Assembly: GCF_900119155.1 (NCBI RefSeq)
Contig: NZ_FPIR01000019.1
Span: 23,010-87,009, forward strand
Direction of reading: 5' to 3'
DNA length: 64,000 nt
Origin: Ruminococcus sp. YE71
Lineage (GTDB): Bacteria > Bacillota > Clostridia > Oscillospirales > Ruminococcaceae
Part shown: piece by piece, positions 51,374-59,675 of the stretch
Layout: the number at the start of each line of letters is the position of its first letter
Numbering within the stretch: the stretch's first letter is position 1
Notes under the pieces: generated by a model
What the model was told of the DNA's origin: nothing
The model's input: the letters and a program-made list of their open reading frames with translations, nothing else
Databases searched by the model: none
Translations under genes and position numbers: made by a program

Positions 51374-51610
51374 AACACTCCGGTACGTCAGATCCCGATG
51401 GCGGGCGATGAACTCGTCAGCCGTGACCGCTGTACGCCACGACCCGTGAAAACGACGAGCGAAAAATACAAACAGGTCAGCGAGGCAGCCACCTCGCAGG
51501 CGATGAAAGTTGGGATATGGGTACATCCGTAAAAAACGGCTCGGGTTTTGCAGCCCGGGAGGTGAAAGTCCTACGGAGCCTGATGAGGACGTCAGGCTCG
51601 CCGGAGTGTT
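51374..51610 (+). ncRNA. structured RNA of about 237 nt, possibly HEARO/omega-RNA-like
   Basis: A perfect 10-bp closing stem pairs AACACTCCGG (51374-51383) with CCGGAGTGTT (51601-51610). Inside are several perfect helices: CTCGTC (51413-51418) with GACGAG (51454-51459); GCGAGG...CCTCGC (51480-51497); CGGG...CCCG (51542-51557); GAGCCTGA...TCAGGCTC (51576-51599). Single-stranded stretches such as GGTGAAAGTCCTACGG look conserved-element-like. Size and architecture recall HEARO/omega RNAs of IscB elements, but no IscB or other HNH nuclease gene is within the window. The structural claim is strong; the class assignment is from memory and weak. No ORF is supported in 51296-51843. Confidence 0.6.
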
Positions 51611-51615
51611 CCTTT

Positions 51616-51815
51616 TGCATGAGGGGGCAGTTTTCTGTCAGATAATTTCATGCACCTTCGGAACAGTTCATCTGTCGAAGGAAAGCGGTGCCGTGTTTAC
51701 GGCAGTGAGGTCACCCCATAAGGTGACAGAGGGCATAGTGATATGCTCTGTCGGTCTTCAAAAGAGACCGAAAAGGCAAAACGAAAAAGCGGATACGGTG
51801 AAAGCTGTATCCGCT
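51616..51815 (+). other. train of seven consecutive hairpins
   Basis: Successive stems: TGCATGA/TCATGCA (51616-51654); CCTTCG/CGAAGG (51655-51681, with inner ACAG/CTGT); GCCGT/ACGGC (51690-51703); GTCACC/GGTGAC (51710-51727); a stem pairing GACAGAG with CTCTGTC (51725-51752), which competes with the previous one; GGTCT/AGACC (51753-51769); AGCGGATAC/GTATCCGCT (51788-51815). They directly precede the AGGAGG of the toxin operon. An ORF can be read across (51510-51824) but has no ribosome site and I treat it as chance. Confidence 0.6.
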
Positions 51816-51843
51816 GATACATAAAAAACAGGAGGATTTGAAA

Positions 51844-51987
51844 ATGAATTATTACACAATTGAGATCGAAAGTATCAGATTCGGAGACATTCGCAGAATT
51901 ACCGTACTGGCTGACTCGTCAGAAAAAGCCTGCGATGAAGCCGTTGTTCACTGCGGAGAAAGGATAGTCGCCGTATGGAGAATGTAA
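51844..51987 (+). CDS. 47-aa protein upstream of the MazF-like toxin
   Basis: MNYYTIEIESIRFGDIRRIT, ending CGERIVAVWRM. AGGAGG at 51830-51835 is a strong ribosome site. Its end overlaps the toxin start by 13 bases. Position is that of an antitoxin, but it is much shorter than MazE and shows no ribbon-helix-helix or AbrB pattern; it looks like a small beta-alpha domain. Antitoxin function is possible, not shown. Confidence 0.65.
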   Translation: MNYYTIEIESIRFGDIRRITVLADSSEKACDEAVVHCGERIVAVWRM

Positions 51988-52337
51988 AGAAAATAAGGCG
52001 TGGCGATATTTACTACACCCGGCTTGAAAACATAGATAATGCGGTTGGTTCTGAGCAGTCCGGCAGCAGACCGGCGGTTGTCATTCAGAACGATGTGGGC
52101 AACAAATATTCGCCTACGACGATTGTTGCATTCATCACTACCAAACCGAAAAACTGCCTGCCTACCCACGTCCGTCTGCATACAAAAATGTTGTTCTTCT
52201 CATCGACTGCCATGCTGGAACAGATCAGAACAGTGTCGAAAGACAGGCTCGAAAAGTACATTGGGACACTTAGCAAGTCTGAGATGGAAAAGATAGACAG
52301 GGCGATATGTGTCAGTCTTGACATAAAGGAGACTTGA
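51975..52337 (+). CDS. PemK/MazF-type endoribonuclease toxin
   Basis: 120 residues. The PemK/MazF barrel is clear: KIRRGDIYYTRL at the N-terminus, GSEQSGSRPAVVIQND (R and P of the active region), SPTTIVAFITTKPK and a central TAMLEQIRTVSKDRLEKYIG. Such toxins cut mRNA; on mobile elements they act in maintenance. It overlaps the preceding 47-aa ORF and is three bases from the helicase gene, so all three are one operon. Confidence 0.9.
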   Translation: MENVKKIRRGDIYYTRLENIDNAVGSEQSGSRPAVVIQNDVGNKYSPTTIVAFITTKPKNCLPTHVRLHTKMLFFSSTAMLEQIRTVSKDRLEKYIGTLSKSEMEKIDRAICVSLDIKET

Positions 52338-52340
52338 AAA

Positions 52341-54296
52341 ATGGCAGTATTATCAGAAAAATGGTTATCATATCCGATTGATGAAAGCACCAAATATTTC
52401 TTTGAAAAAGCAGCATATGACGGCTTGGAGCTTCGTCCCGGGCAGCTTGAAATGGCGTTGGAGGTATGCGAAGCAATCAAGGAACGAAAGCCCTTAGCGG
52501 TCGAAGCGGAGGTCGGAATCGGGAAATCCTACGCATACCTTGTGCCGGCGGTCATGGAGTATATGAAATCGCATAGGCAGATAATCATAGCAACTTCGAC
52601 AATTGCCTTGCAGGAGCAACTCGCAAAAGATGCTGCGAACGTCCTTAAAATGACAGGTTTGAGCATAGATATCACGGTCGCAAAAGGTATGAGAAACTAT
52701 CTTTGTCCAAAACGTCTGGAAAGTGCAATTAAAAGACAGAAGGACGCTGCAATTTTCCAAGATATTTCGTCTTTGATGAGATCAAAAGGTGCTGACCGAG
52801 CATCTATCGGCATTAACATTCCCGACAAGATGTGGGAGCTTGTGAACGTTCAGAACTACGGCGAGAATTGTCATAACTGTAAGATGAAAAACGACTGTGA
52901 ATATTACGCATTAAGGGAACGACTTCACAATGGAAATGGCATTGTCATCTGCAATCAGAATATGCTGGTGGCTCATTTGCAAAACATATCCACCGGCGGT
53001 CGAGGGATATTTGACCCGAATGGCAGCATGGTGATAATTGACGAAGCTCACAATCTTGAAAGCAAGTTCCGTGAAGCGTTCACCACCGCTTTTGACTGCT
53101 GTGAGCTTCAAAATGCTGTCAGACATAGTATCTCAAAAATACCGAAAAATCGAAAGGCAGCGCTTGAGAAATTTGCTGATGACACGATAGAATATATCGA
53201 ACAGCTCTACAGATGGCTTGTCCGTCAGGTCAGCGAGCAGCGGAAAGCGAACGAAGCGGATACTTCGACATATTATTTGCAAAAAGACAAATATACCCAA
53301 GAACTGCTCCGGGTGATATACAACAGACTTGTGTGGATAGAGAATAACTCGAAGACAAACCTTGCGTGTGCAAAGGAATTTGTACGGAATGTTTTTAACA
53401 CTTGTGATGACAATATCGTCTGGCTCGAAATGGAAAGCAGGCTGAAAATATGCGTCTGCCGCAAGGAGATTCGCTTGATGATAAACAAAATGCTTTTCCG
53501 GTCGGGTCTAACGACGATACTGACTTCGGCGACTATCTCCGACAAGAATGAGGGTGAACCTATCGAAAAGTGCCGTTATTTCCTGCACAATATTGCGTTT
53601 CCGGTCGTTGGTCTTGTGTCCGAGCCGAAGCGTTCGCCGTTCAATTACGATGAAAATACGATGCTGTACTGTTCAACCAAGCTGCCATATCCAAATAAGG
53701 AAAACAGGTCGCTGTACAGAGAACAGTCGATAGCGGAAATCGTCAGACTTCTGAATGTAACTCATGGCAAAACGCTGATTCTCTTTACGGCGAAAGAAGA
53801 TATGGAGTATGTCTATAAGAAACTCAGCAACAAGCATCTGCCTTACAAGATATTGTTGCAAGGAAAAGGTTCATCGCAGTCACGTCAGCTTGGTAAATTC
53901 AGGAGTGACACAAATTCGGTATTGCTCGGTACGGGAACTTATTGGGAAGGCATAAACATTGAAGGTGAATCGTTATCACAGGTCATCATCTTCAAACTGC
54001 CGTTCCCTGTTCCCGACCCAATAATCGACTACAAAATGTCAAAGGCAAAGGACAGGGTCAGAGATGTGGCTGTTCCCGAAATGATAATCAAACTCAAGCA
54101 GGGTGCTGGCAGGCTGATTCGCTCATCAACTGATAAGGGTATAGTGTCTATACTCGACCCGAGGGCAAGCACAAGAGAGAACAAGCCTTACCGTGATACT
54201 ATCCTGAACGCTCTGTGTGAAAAGCACAGCACCGAAGATATTGACGAACTGACAGCATTTTGGAACAAACTAAACGAAACTAAGGAGGCGGTATGA
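52341..54296 (+). CDS. DinG/XPD-like superfamily 2 DNA helicase
   Basis: 651 residues. Walker A AEVGIGKSYAYLVP (K62), DEAH box at 234-237 in VIIDEAHNLE, a cysteine cluster between them (YLCPKRL, then NCHNCKMKNDCEYY) that fits the iron-sulfur site of XPD/DinG helicases, and C-terminal motifs LLGTGTYWEGINIEGESLSQ and QGAGRLIRSSTDKG. It would unwind DNA 5'-3'. Element-borne copies may aid replication, repair or recombination. It lies in the toxin operon; its stop overlaps the next small gene. Confidence 0.92.
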   Translation: MAVLSEKWLSYPIDESTKYFFEKAAYDGLELRPGQLEMALEVCEAIKERKPLAVEAEVGIGKSYAYLVPAVMEYMKSHRQIIIATSTIALQEQLAKDAANVLKMTGLSIDITVAKGMRNYLCPKRLESAIKRQKDAAIFQDISSLMRSKGADRASIGINIPDKMWELVNVQNYGENCHNCKMKNDCEYYALRERLHNGNGIVICNQNMLVAHLQNISTGGRGIFDPNGSMVIIDEAHNLESKFREAFTTAFDCCELQNAVRHSISKIPKNRKAALEKFADDTIEYIEQLYRWLVRQVSEQRKANEADTSTYYLQKDKYTQELLRVIYNRLVWIENNSKTNLACAKEFVRNVFNTCDDNIVWLEMESRLKICVCRKEIRLMINKMLFRSGLTTILTSATISDKNEGEPIEKCRYFLHNIAFPVVGLVSEPKRSPFNYDENTMLYCSTKLPYPNKENRSLYREQSIAEIVRLLNVTHGKTLILFTAKEDMEYVYKKLSNKHLPYKILLQGKGSSQSRQLGKFRSDTNSVLLGTGTYWEGINIEGESLSQVIIFKLPFPVPDPIIDYKMSKAKDRVRDVAVPEMIIKLKQGAGRLIRSSTDKGIVSILDPRASTRENKPYRDTILNALCEKHSTEDIDELTAFWNKLNETKEAV

Positions 54297-54475
54297 TGGA
54301 TATGAAGTTATACGGACAGGCAGATTTTCTCTATGCGGTGAGCAGGCAGATACTCGAAAGACTGTTCAGCAGCGGTATTATTTCCGAGGAACAGAAAGTA
54401 AGGGCAGACGAGCTCAACCGCAAGACCATTTTTGAGAGATACTCGTCTATCGCAGATCTGGAGGTGAGTGCATGA
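54293..54475 (+). CDS. 60-aa SHOCT-like protein
   Basis: MMDMKLYGQADFLYAVSRQI, then LERLFSSGIISEEQKVRADE, the short helical pattern of SHOCT-type domains (L-x-G-x-I-[ST]-x-E-E). ATGATG overlaps the helicase stop. Such small proteins recur next to recombinase operons on clostridial elements. It overlaps the next gene by four bases. Confidence 0.7.
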   Translation: MMDMKLYGQADFLYAVSRQILERLFSSGIISEEQKVRADELNRKTIFERYSSIADLEVSA

Positions 54476-54579
54476 TACAGTTCATAGCAGGAACGATTGT
54501 CGGCGGTCTTGCCGGCGTTACGGTGATGTGTCTCTGTGTAGCGGCAGGCAGAGCCGATGAGCAGGCTGGGATAAGATAG
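54472..54579 (+). CDS. DUF3789 membrane peptide, 35 aa
   Basis: MIQFIAGTIVGGLAGVTVMC, then LCVAAGRADEQAGIR. One membrane helix with a glycine zipper and the MCLC(V/T)AA ending match DUF3789 peptides found in conjugative elements. It starts within the stop of the preceding gene (ATGA overlap). A CCGCCCG/CGGGCGG hairpin follows at about 54592-54613. Confidence 0.75.
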   Translation: MIQFIAGTIVGGLAGVTVMCLCVAAGRADEQAGIR

Positions 54580-54674
54580 CCTGTAATTGAAAACCGCCCG
54601 GCGAGCGTCGGGCGGTGGGTACATATAGTCTCATTTCCACAAAAATCGGTCATCTATTTCGTGTAGATAAGTGA

Positions 54675-54703
54675 TTACAATCCGCCGTTTTTTGTGGTAT
54701 CAT
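54675..54703 (+). promoter_or_regulatory. putative promoter of the recombinase operon
   Basis: TTACAA (54675-54680), 17 bases, TATCAT (54698-54703), ending 24 bases upstream of the first recombinase start. Confidence 0.5.
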
Positions 54704-54727
54704 TTAGTTCTGAAAGGAAGTGATGAA

Positions 54728-56266
54728 ATGTCACGAATGATAGTGATACCGCCGTCCTCGGACAGATCGGGAGCAAAAATAAGGGTCGCCGCCTACTGCC
54801 GTGTTTCGACCAGTCATTCCGATCAGGAGAACTCCTACGAAACGCAGGTCAGATATTTCTCATCACTGTACAACGGCTCGCAGACGGAGGAGCTTGTCGG
54901 GATATACGCTGATGAGGGCATCTCGGGAACAAGTCTCAGCAACAGAGTGAGCTTTGTGAAGATGATGCAGGACTGCCGCAAGGGAAAGATAGACCGCATC
55001 GTCACCAAGTCGGTCAGCAGATTTGCAAGGAATACCAAGGACTGTCTTGTGACTGTCCGGGAACTGAAAGACTTAGGCATTACTGTCAGCTTTGAAAAGG
55101 AGAACATAGACACATCAAGGCTCTCTGATGAGATGATGATAACCATTATGGGCGGTCTTGCACAGGAGGAATCACACTCCATATCCAACAATGTACGCTG
55201 GGGCTTTCAGAAGCGGATGGCGAACGGAACCCTCGGACACGCAAGAGTACCCTACGGCTACAAAAGCGACAAGAAAACCAGTATGCTTATAATAGACAGA
55301 AAAACAGCAAGGATAGTCCGCAGGATATTCGATATGTATATCAACGGCTGCGGAGCAAACAGGATAGCACACATTCTGAACGATGAAAAGATACCCTCGC
55401 CCACTGGCATAAGCTGGAACAACATAACCATTCTCAAAATGATACGTCAGGAAAAGTATATTGGAGATACCCTATGGCAGAAAACATATTCGGAATTTAT
55501 GGGACCATACTTTCAGATAAACCGCGGACAGCTGCCGAAATATTACATTCAGAACAGCCACAACGCCATAATCGACCGTGAGACATTTGAGCTTGCCAAC
55601 AGGGTGATGAAAGCAAGAACAAACAAGGCAAAACAGAAAACCGAGTCACCGTTCAGACAAAAGATCTTCTGTGGAAAATGCGGACATAATTACGGATATG
55701 CAAACCGGAAGAACACAAGCTGCTGGATGTGCAGTCACAGGTACAATATATCGGAACCTTGTGACAACCCCGATGTCTATGACACCGACCTTCAGAATGC
55801 GTTCTCGGCTTTGTGCGACAAGCTCCACGCACAGGGAAAACCGATATTTACAAGAGCCCTTGAACAGCTTCAGCTCCTCGAAAAAATGCGTCAGAACGGA
55901 ACTGTCACCACTGCAAGCCTGTACGAGCAGATAGCTGAAATAAAGGAACAGAAGCACAGGCTCGCCGAGCTTCGTACCAAGGGGTATGTCTCTGATGAAA
56001 AGTATGCTGAAATGGAATCGGATATGGATAACAGGATAGTCAAGCTCTCTGTAATGATCGACAAGGCAAACGAGGAAAAGGATCCTGCGTTCACGGAGCT
56101 GCCGATGCTTTCAGACTTGTTCGCCGGTTTCGACGGAACAGAAGAATACCGCCTGAGAATACTCTCCGAGGCAGTGGAACGAATAACGGTACTTGACAAA
56201 GCGATCACCTTTGAGTTGATCGGCGGTATGAGATTTACCGAAAGGACGGATGCTTATGATACATAA
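54728..56266 (+). CDS. large serine recombinase 1
   Basis: 512 residues. N-terminal resolvase domain with catalytic S27 in AAYCRVSTSH, YADEGISGTSL and SVSRFARNTKD; a recombinase domain (about 175-280; VPYGYKSDKKTSMLIID); a zinc ribbon FCGKCGHNYGY...CWMCSHR; and a coiled-coil region (about 390-460). These enzymes integrate and excise elements at specific att sites. AAGGAAGTG fits the ATG at 54728; the in-frame codons from 54671 lie upstream of the ribosome site. First of three recombinase genes in an overlapping operon. Confidence 0.93.
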   Translation: MSRMIVIPPSSDRSGAKIRVAAYCRVSTSHSDQENSYETQVRYFSSLYNGSQTEELVGIYADEGISGTSLSNRVSFVKMMQDCRKGKIDRIVTKSVSRFARNTKDCLVTVRELKDLGITVSFEKENIDTSRLSDEMMITIMGGLAQEESHSISNNVRWGFQKRMANGTLGHARVPYGYKSDKKTSMLIIDRKTARIVRRIFDMYINGCGANRIAHILNDEKIPSPTGISWNNITILKMIRQEKYIGDTLWQKTYSEFMGPYFQINRGQLPKYYIQNSHNAIIDRETFELANRVMKARTNKAKQKTESPFRQKIFCGKCGHNYGYANRKNTSCWMCSHRYNISEPCDNPDVYDTDLQNAFSALCDKLHAQGKPIFTRALEQLQLLEKMRQNGTVTTASLYEQIAEIKEQKHRLAELRTKGYVSDEKYAEMESDMDNRIVKLSVMIDKANEEKDPAFTELPMLSDLFAGFDGTEEYRLRILSEAVERITVLDKAITFELIGGMRFTERTDAYDT

Positions 56267-57131
56267 GAGAAAGATACCCTACGGATATATGATGCGGCGT
56301 GGACAGACAGTAATAAACGAAAATGAAGCACAGATCGTCAGGACGATATTCGAGCTTTCGGCATCGGGCATATCGGGCGGTGAAATATTACAACAGCTTG
56401 ATGCCGGAAATGATGATTACTGGAAAGATGAAAAGAACAAGCTGATTGACAAGGTCCACGGCATTCTCAGAAAAGAATACTATTGCGGAAGTGATGATCT
56501 CCCGGCAATTATCACTAAAGAGCTTTTTGATAAGGCAAGGGAATCGACCCGAAAGAGAGACCACTTTCACAGCTCGAACCAAACAAAGGTGCCAATAAAA
56601 TATGTTTGCTGTGCCGTATGCGGTAATCCTTTTTTCAGAGGAAGAAACACCGGTGACCTCAGATGGAAATGCAAGAATCCTGACTGTATCAACCGTGTGG
56701 ACGGCATAAAGGAGAGCGACCTGTACTATCAGCTTACCGCAATACTTCAAAGAGTTCAGGCAGATAACAGCTTACTTGACATTGAACCCAAGCCTATCCG
56801 GTATGAACCGACTGTAGAAGTCCGCAATGGCGAAAACGAAGTCCTGATGCGGTGTCATGTAAAGCCGATCGATGAAGAAAGGATACGCCGTGAGATCATA
56901 GAGCTTGCCTCACTTAAATATGACTGCATAAGCTACAGCATGGCTCCTGCTCGAACGGCTGAATTAAAGGAGCTGCTGAACGGCATGAAACCGATTGACA
57001 GCATTGACACAAAACTTATTCGTGCAACAATGAAAAGAGTACTTATCAGCGGCGATCAGACTGTCACAACGGAGTTTATAAACGGCAAAAAAATACACTA
57101 CGAAAAGGAGAAAGACCATGAACACCAATAA
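56256..57131 (+). CDS. recombinase-domain protein lacking the catalytic domain
   Basis: 291 residues. It starts at the recombinase domain (HKRKIPYGYMMRRGQTVINE, with EAQIVRTIFELSASGISGGE), followed by a zinc ribbon (CCAVCGNPFFRG...CKNPDCINR) and a helical tail. The entire N-terminal resolvase domain with its serine is absent, and there is no decayed copy of it upstream: the gene begins inside the end of recombinase 1. So it appears to be a purpose-built accessory subunit rather than a broken gene. AAAGGA fits the ATG at 56256. It overlaps recombinase 2 by 14 bases. Confidence 0.85.
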   Translation: MIHKRKIPYGYMMRRGQTVINENEAQIVRTIFELSASGISGGEILQQLDAGNDDYWKDEKNKLIDKVHGILRKEYYCGSDDLPAIITKELFDKARESTRKRDHFHSSNQTKVPIKYVCCAVCGNPFFRGRNTGDLRWKCKNPDCINRVDGIKESDLYYQLTAILQRVQADNSLLDIEPKPIRYEPTVEVRNGENEVLMRCHVKPIDEERIRREIIELASLKYDCISYSMAPARTAELKELLNGMKPIDSIDTKLIRATMKRVLISGDQTVTTEFINGKKIHYEKEKDHEHQ

Positions 57132-58758
57132 CATAAAAACAGCATCAAACGTGATAGTTATACCGGCACTGACCAAAAACGAGATGAGCCCGAAACGGCT
57201 GAAACAGACAAGAGTCGCTGCCTACTGCCGTGTTTCGACCGATCAGGACGAGCAGCAGAACAGCTATCAAGTACAGATAAGCTACTACACCGACTACATA
57301 AACCGCAACCCCGAATGGTGCATGGCAGGGATATTTGCTGACGAGGGTATATCTGGTACGCAGACTAAAAACCGCACTCAGTTCGGCAGAATGATACGCA
57401 AGTGCAGGCAAGGCAAGATCGACCTCATACTTTGCAAGTCGATATCGAGGTTTGCGAGAAACACCGTTGACTGTCTCGGCTACATCAGGGAGCTGAAGTC
57501 GCTGGGCATCGGCGTTATTTTTGAAAAAGAAAACATAGATACGCTCAATATGACCAGTGAGTTCATCATCTCACTGTACGGCTCCTTCGCACAGGCGGAA
57601 TCGGAATCCATAAGCAAGAACGTGACCTGGGGTATTGAAAAGCAGTTCCGTGAGGGAAAGGTAAGATACAACATGAGCACGGTGCTTGGATACCGGATGG
57701 GCGACGACGGCAAGCCATACATTGTGGAGGAGGAAGCCGAGATCGTGAGGGAGATTTTCAAAATGTACCTTGACGGCATGACGTTAAATACTATTGCGGA
57801 GATACTGACAGCAAAGGGTGCAAAGCGGCGAAACGGCAGTTCCGAGTGGCAGAAGAACAATATCAGGGTGATCTTAAGAAATGAAAAATATGTCGGAGAT
57901 GCTATCCTGCAAAAGACTTATACCAAAGACTGCATTACCCACAAGCGACTTATAAACTACGGTGACAGGACGAAATATCTTATCCACGACTGCCATGTAC
58001 CGATCATCGACAGGGACACCTACAACCGAGTTCAGCAGGAGATCGCAAGAAGAAACTCAGTTCAGCAGAAAAGCACCAGAACCAAGACCGAGCAGGGCAA
58101 ATATTCGGGGCTGTACGCTTTGAGCGAGATAATGGTCTGCGGTGAATGCGGCTCTCAGTACCGCCGAGTGACCTGGACTTCGCACGGACACAAGCTGATA
58201 GTATGGCGGTGCATAAATCGTCTCGATCACGGGAACCGCTACTGCAAATGTTCGCCGTCGCTGAACGAGGAAAAACTGCACAATGCAATAGTCGGGGCGA
58301 TGAACGAGATCTACAAGAGCGACAGCAGCTTCCTTGATATGATCGAGCAAAACATCGGCTGTGCAATAACCGAGAGCGATGAGCTTGGTCATGCGATAAC
58401 AAAGATCGAGGACAGACTCACCGAGATTGAAAAAGTTCGTGATGACCTGATACAGCTTGTAACAGCAGGCTCCATAGCGATAGAATCTTCCGACGACAAG
58501 TTCAAGGCACTGGGTGAGGAAGAAAGCTATCTGCGCACCCAGCTCACAGCACTCAAAACAAAATCAGATAACAGCAATGATATAAGGCTGATGCTGAAAA
58601 CTATCTCCGACGAGCTGAAAAAGTACAGTGGCTCGCTCCTTGAATATGACGATATGACGGTCAGGAAAACTATTGAATGTATAAGAGTAATGTCCAAAAT
58701 CGAGATTGAGATCACATTCAGGGGTGGGTTTGAGATGAAAGCGGCGGTTGAGAAATAA
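57118..58758 (+). CDS. large serine recombinase 2
   Basis: 546 residues. S40 in AAYCRVSTDQDEQQNS, FADEGISGTQTKNR and SISRFARNTVD mark the resolvase domain; then VLGYRMGDDGKPYIVEEEAE (recombinase domain), the zinc ribbon VCGECGSQYRR...CKC and a long coiled coil (about 415-500). It diverges clearly from recombinase 1. AAGGAG lies before the ATG at 57118. It ends the operon, with a strong terminator just after. Confidence 0.93.
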   Translation: MNTNNIKTASNVIVIPALTKNEMSPKRLKQTRVAAYCRVSTDQDEQQNSYQVQISYYTDYINRNPEWCMAGIFADEGISGTQTKNRTQFGRMIRKCRQGKIDLILCKSISRFARNTVDCLGYIRELKSLGIGVIFEKENIDTLNMTSEFIISLYGSFAQAESESISKNVTWGIEKQFREGKVRYNMSTVLGYRMGDDGKPYIVEEEAEIVREIFKMYLDGMTLNTIAEILTAKGAKRRNGSSEWQKNNIRVILRNEKYVGDAILQKTYTKDCITHKRLINYGDRTKYLIHDCHVPIIDRDTYNRVQQEIARRNSVQQKSTRTKTEQGKYSGLYALSEIMVCGECGSQYRRVTWTSHGHKLIVWRCINRLDHGNRYCKCSPSLNEEKLHNAIVGAMNEIYKSDSSFLDMIEQNIGCAITESDELGHAITKIEDRLTEIEKVRDDLIQLVTAGSIAIESSDDKFKALGEEESYLRTQLTALKTKSDNSNDIRLMLKTISDELKKYSGSLLEYDDMTVRKTIECIRVMSKIEIEITFRGGFEMKAAVEK

Positions 58759-58770
58759 GGCAGAGAAAAG

Positions 58771-58808
58771 CAGCGGCTCAGAGCGTTTCTGAGCCGCTGT
58801 TGTTTTCT
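58771..58808 (+). terminator. Rho-independent terminator of the recombinase operon
   Basis: CAGCGGCTCAGA (58771-58782), loop GCGTT, TCTGAGCCGCTG (58788-58799), then TTGTTTTCT. Confidence 0.88.
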
Positions 58809-58989
58809 TAGGGTAGTTTAGCAAGAACAATATCAGAGTGGCATCTGAGGGCATTTCCGTGCGTCTGAGAGCGTGCTTTTTCAGGCATACGAGAAAACAA
58901 AAAACCACAGCATACATTATCCAAACGGATAATTTGTTGCGTCTGTAACCTCTCTCTTGAATCCGATATTTTGTACAGTAAAAATGGCA

Positions 58990-59009
58990 TAAAAAAAGCC
59001 GCAAACGGC
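58990..59009 (-). terminator. Rho-independent terminator (minus strand)
   Basis: GCCGTTTGCGGC followed by TTTTTTT on the minus strand, just past the 59022-59261 gene. Confidence 0.75.
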
Positions 59010-59021
59010 GTAAAATCGTCA

Positions 59022-59261
59022 TTATACGGTGGTCATCCAAAAAGTACGTGATTGTATTGTAGTAAAGATCAGTATGAGCACAGTGAGTACCGTCATTGCG
59101 CCGAGCTTTATCAGACGCTTCTTTCGTTTCAGGAAATCTTCCTTCAGCTGTCCGACCCTTGTTTCCGCAAAGGCTTCAGCGGCTGCTATATTTTCCTGAG
59201 CGATGCCGGTCTCCGCCAGCTCGCCGTTCGAGATCAAGCCGTTTATTTCTTTTCTACTCAC
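59022..59261 (-). CDS. small membrane protein, 79 aa
   Basis: A charged helical N-terminus (SRKEINGLISNGELAETGIA) and a single membrane helix near the end (LIKLGAMTVLTVLILIFTTI). The GTG at 59261 has GAGGTGA six bases upstream; a second GTG at 59270 is less well placed. Unknown family. It is monocistronic with its own terminator. Confidence 0.6.
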   Translation of the reverse strand: MSRKEINGLISNGELAETGIAQENIAAAEAFAETRVGQLKEDFLKRKKRLIKLGAMTVLTVLILIFTTIQSRTFWMTTV

Positions 59262-59370
59262 TGTTCTCACCTCACTTTTTAAGCATTTTCGTCTTTTGGA
59301 CAGACTGCACCCATCATAATTAATACTCTTTATTATTGTAACATATTTTTAAAGATTTTTCAAGTAGCAT

Positions 59371-59529
59371 TTACAAGAAAAATCGAGCCAAAAATAGTAC
59401 AATATGCACAATACGGGCATTCATTTCTTTCGCACATTTAATAGTTCCTAAAGATGTTTTAACTAATTCAGTGAGATTTTGAGCTGCTAAATAGCCGATT
59501 TGAAGTTTCTGAGCTTCTGTAGTACACAT
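59371..59529 (-). CDS. possible 52-aa protein
   Basis: ATG at 59529 opens MCTTEAQKLQIGYLAAQNLT to a stop at 59371. The N-terminal half is helical and the end hydrophobic (IVHIVLFLARFFL). The ribosome site is poor (GGGG close to the ATG). Codon choice is AT-rich like the surrounding gap. It may be a real small element protein or chance. Confidence 0.3.
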   Translation of the reverse strand: MCTTEAQKLQIGYLAAQNLTELVKTSLGTIKCAKEMNARIVHIVLFLARFFL

Positions 59530-59589
59530 CCCCAATCAAACATATACATTATATATATGTCGAAAATGTGACTGAATGCTGAAATGCAG

Positions 59590-59620
59590 AAAAAAGCGAG
59601 AGCAGCAACTGCTCCCGCTT
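59590..59620 (-). terminator. Rho-independent terminator (minus strand)
   Basis: AAGCGGGAGCAG/CTGCTCTCGCTT-type hairpin (one G-T-like mismatch) followed by TTTTT on the minus strand. It closes the 59676-60170 gene. Confidence 0.75.
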
Positions 59621-59675
59621 AATTCGATCTAATCTGCACATAAGTCTTTGCACTGTCTCCTTTATAGAATTGATC

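Noticed and set aside
51510..51824. 104-codon plus-strand ORF across the hairpin train
   Set aside because: No ribosome site, it crosses the closing arm of the structured RNA, and base pairing explains the sequence better than coding.
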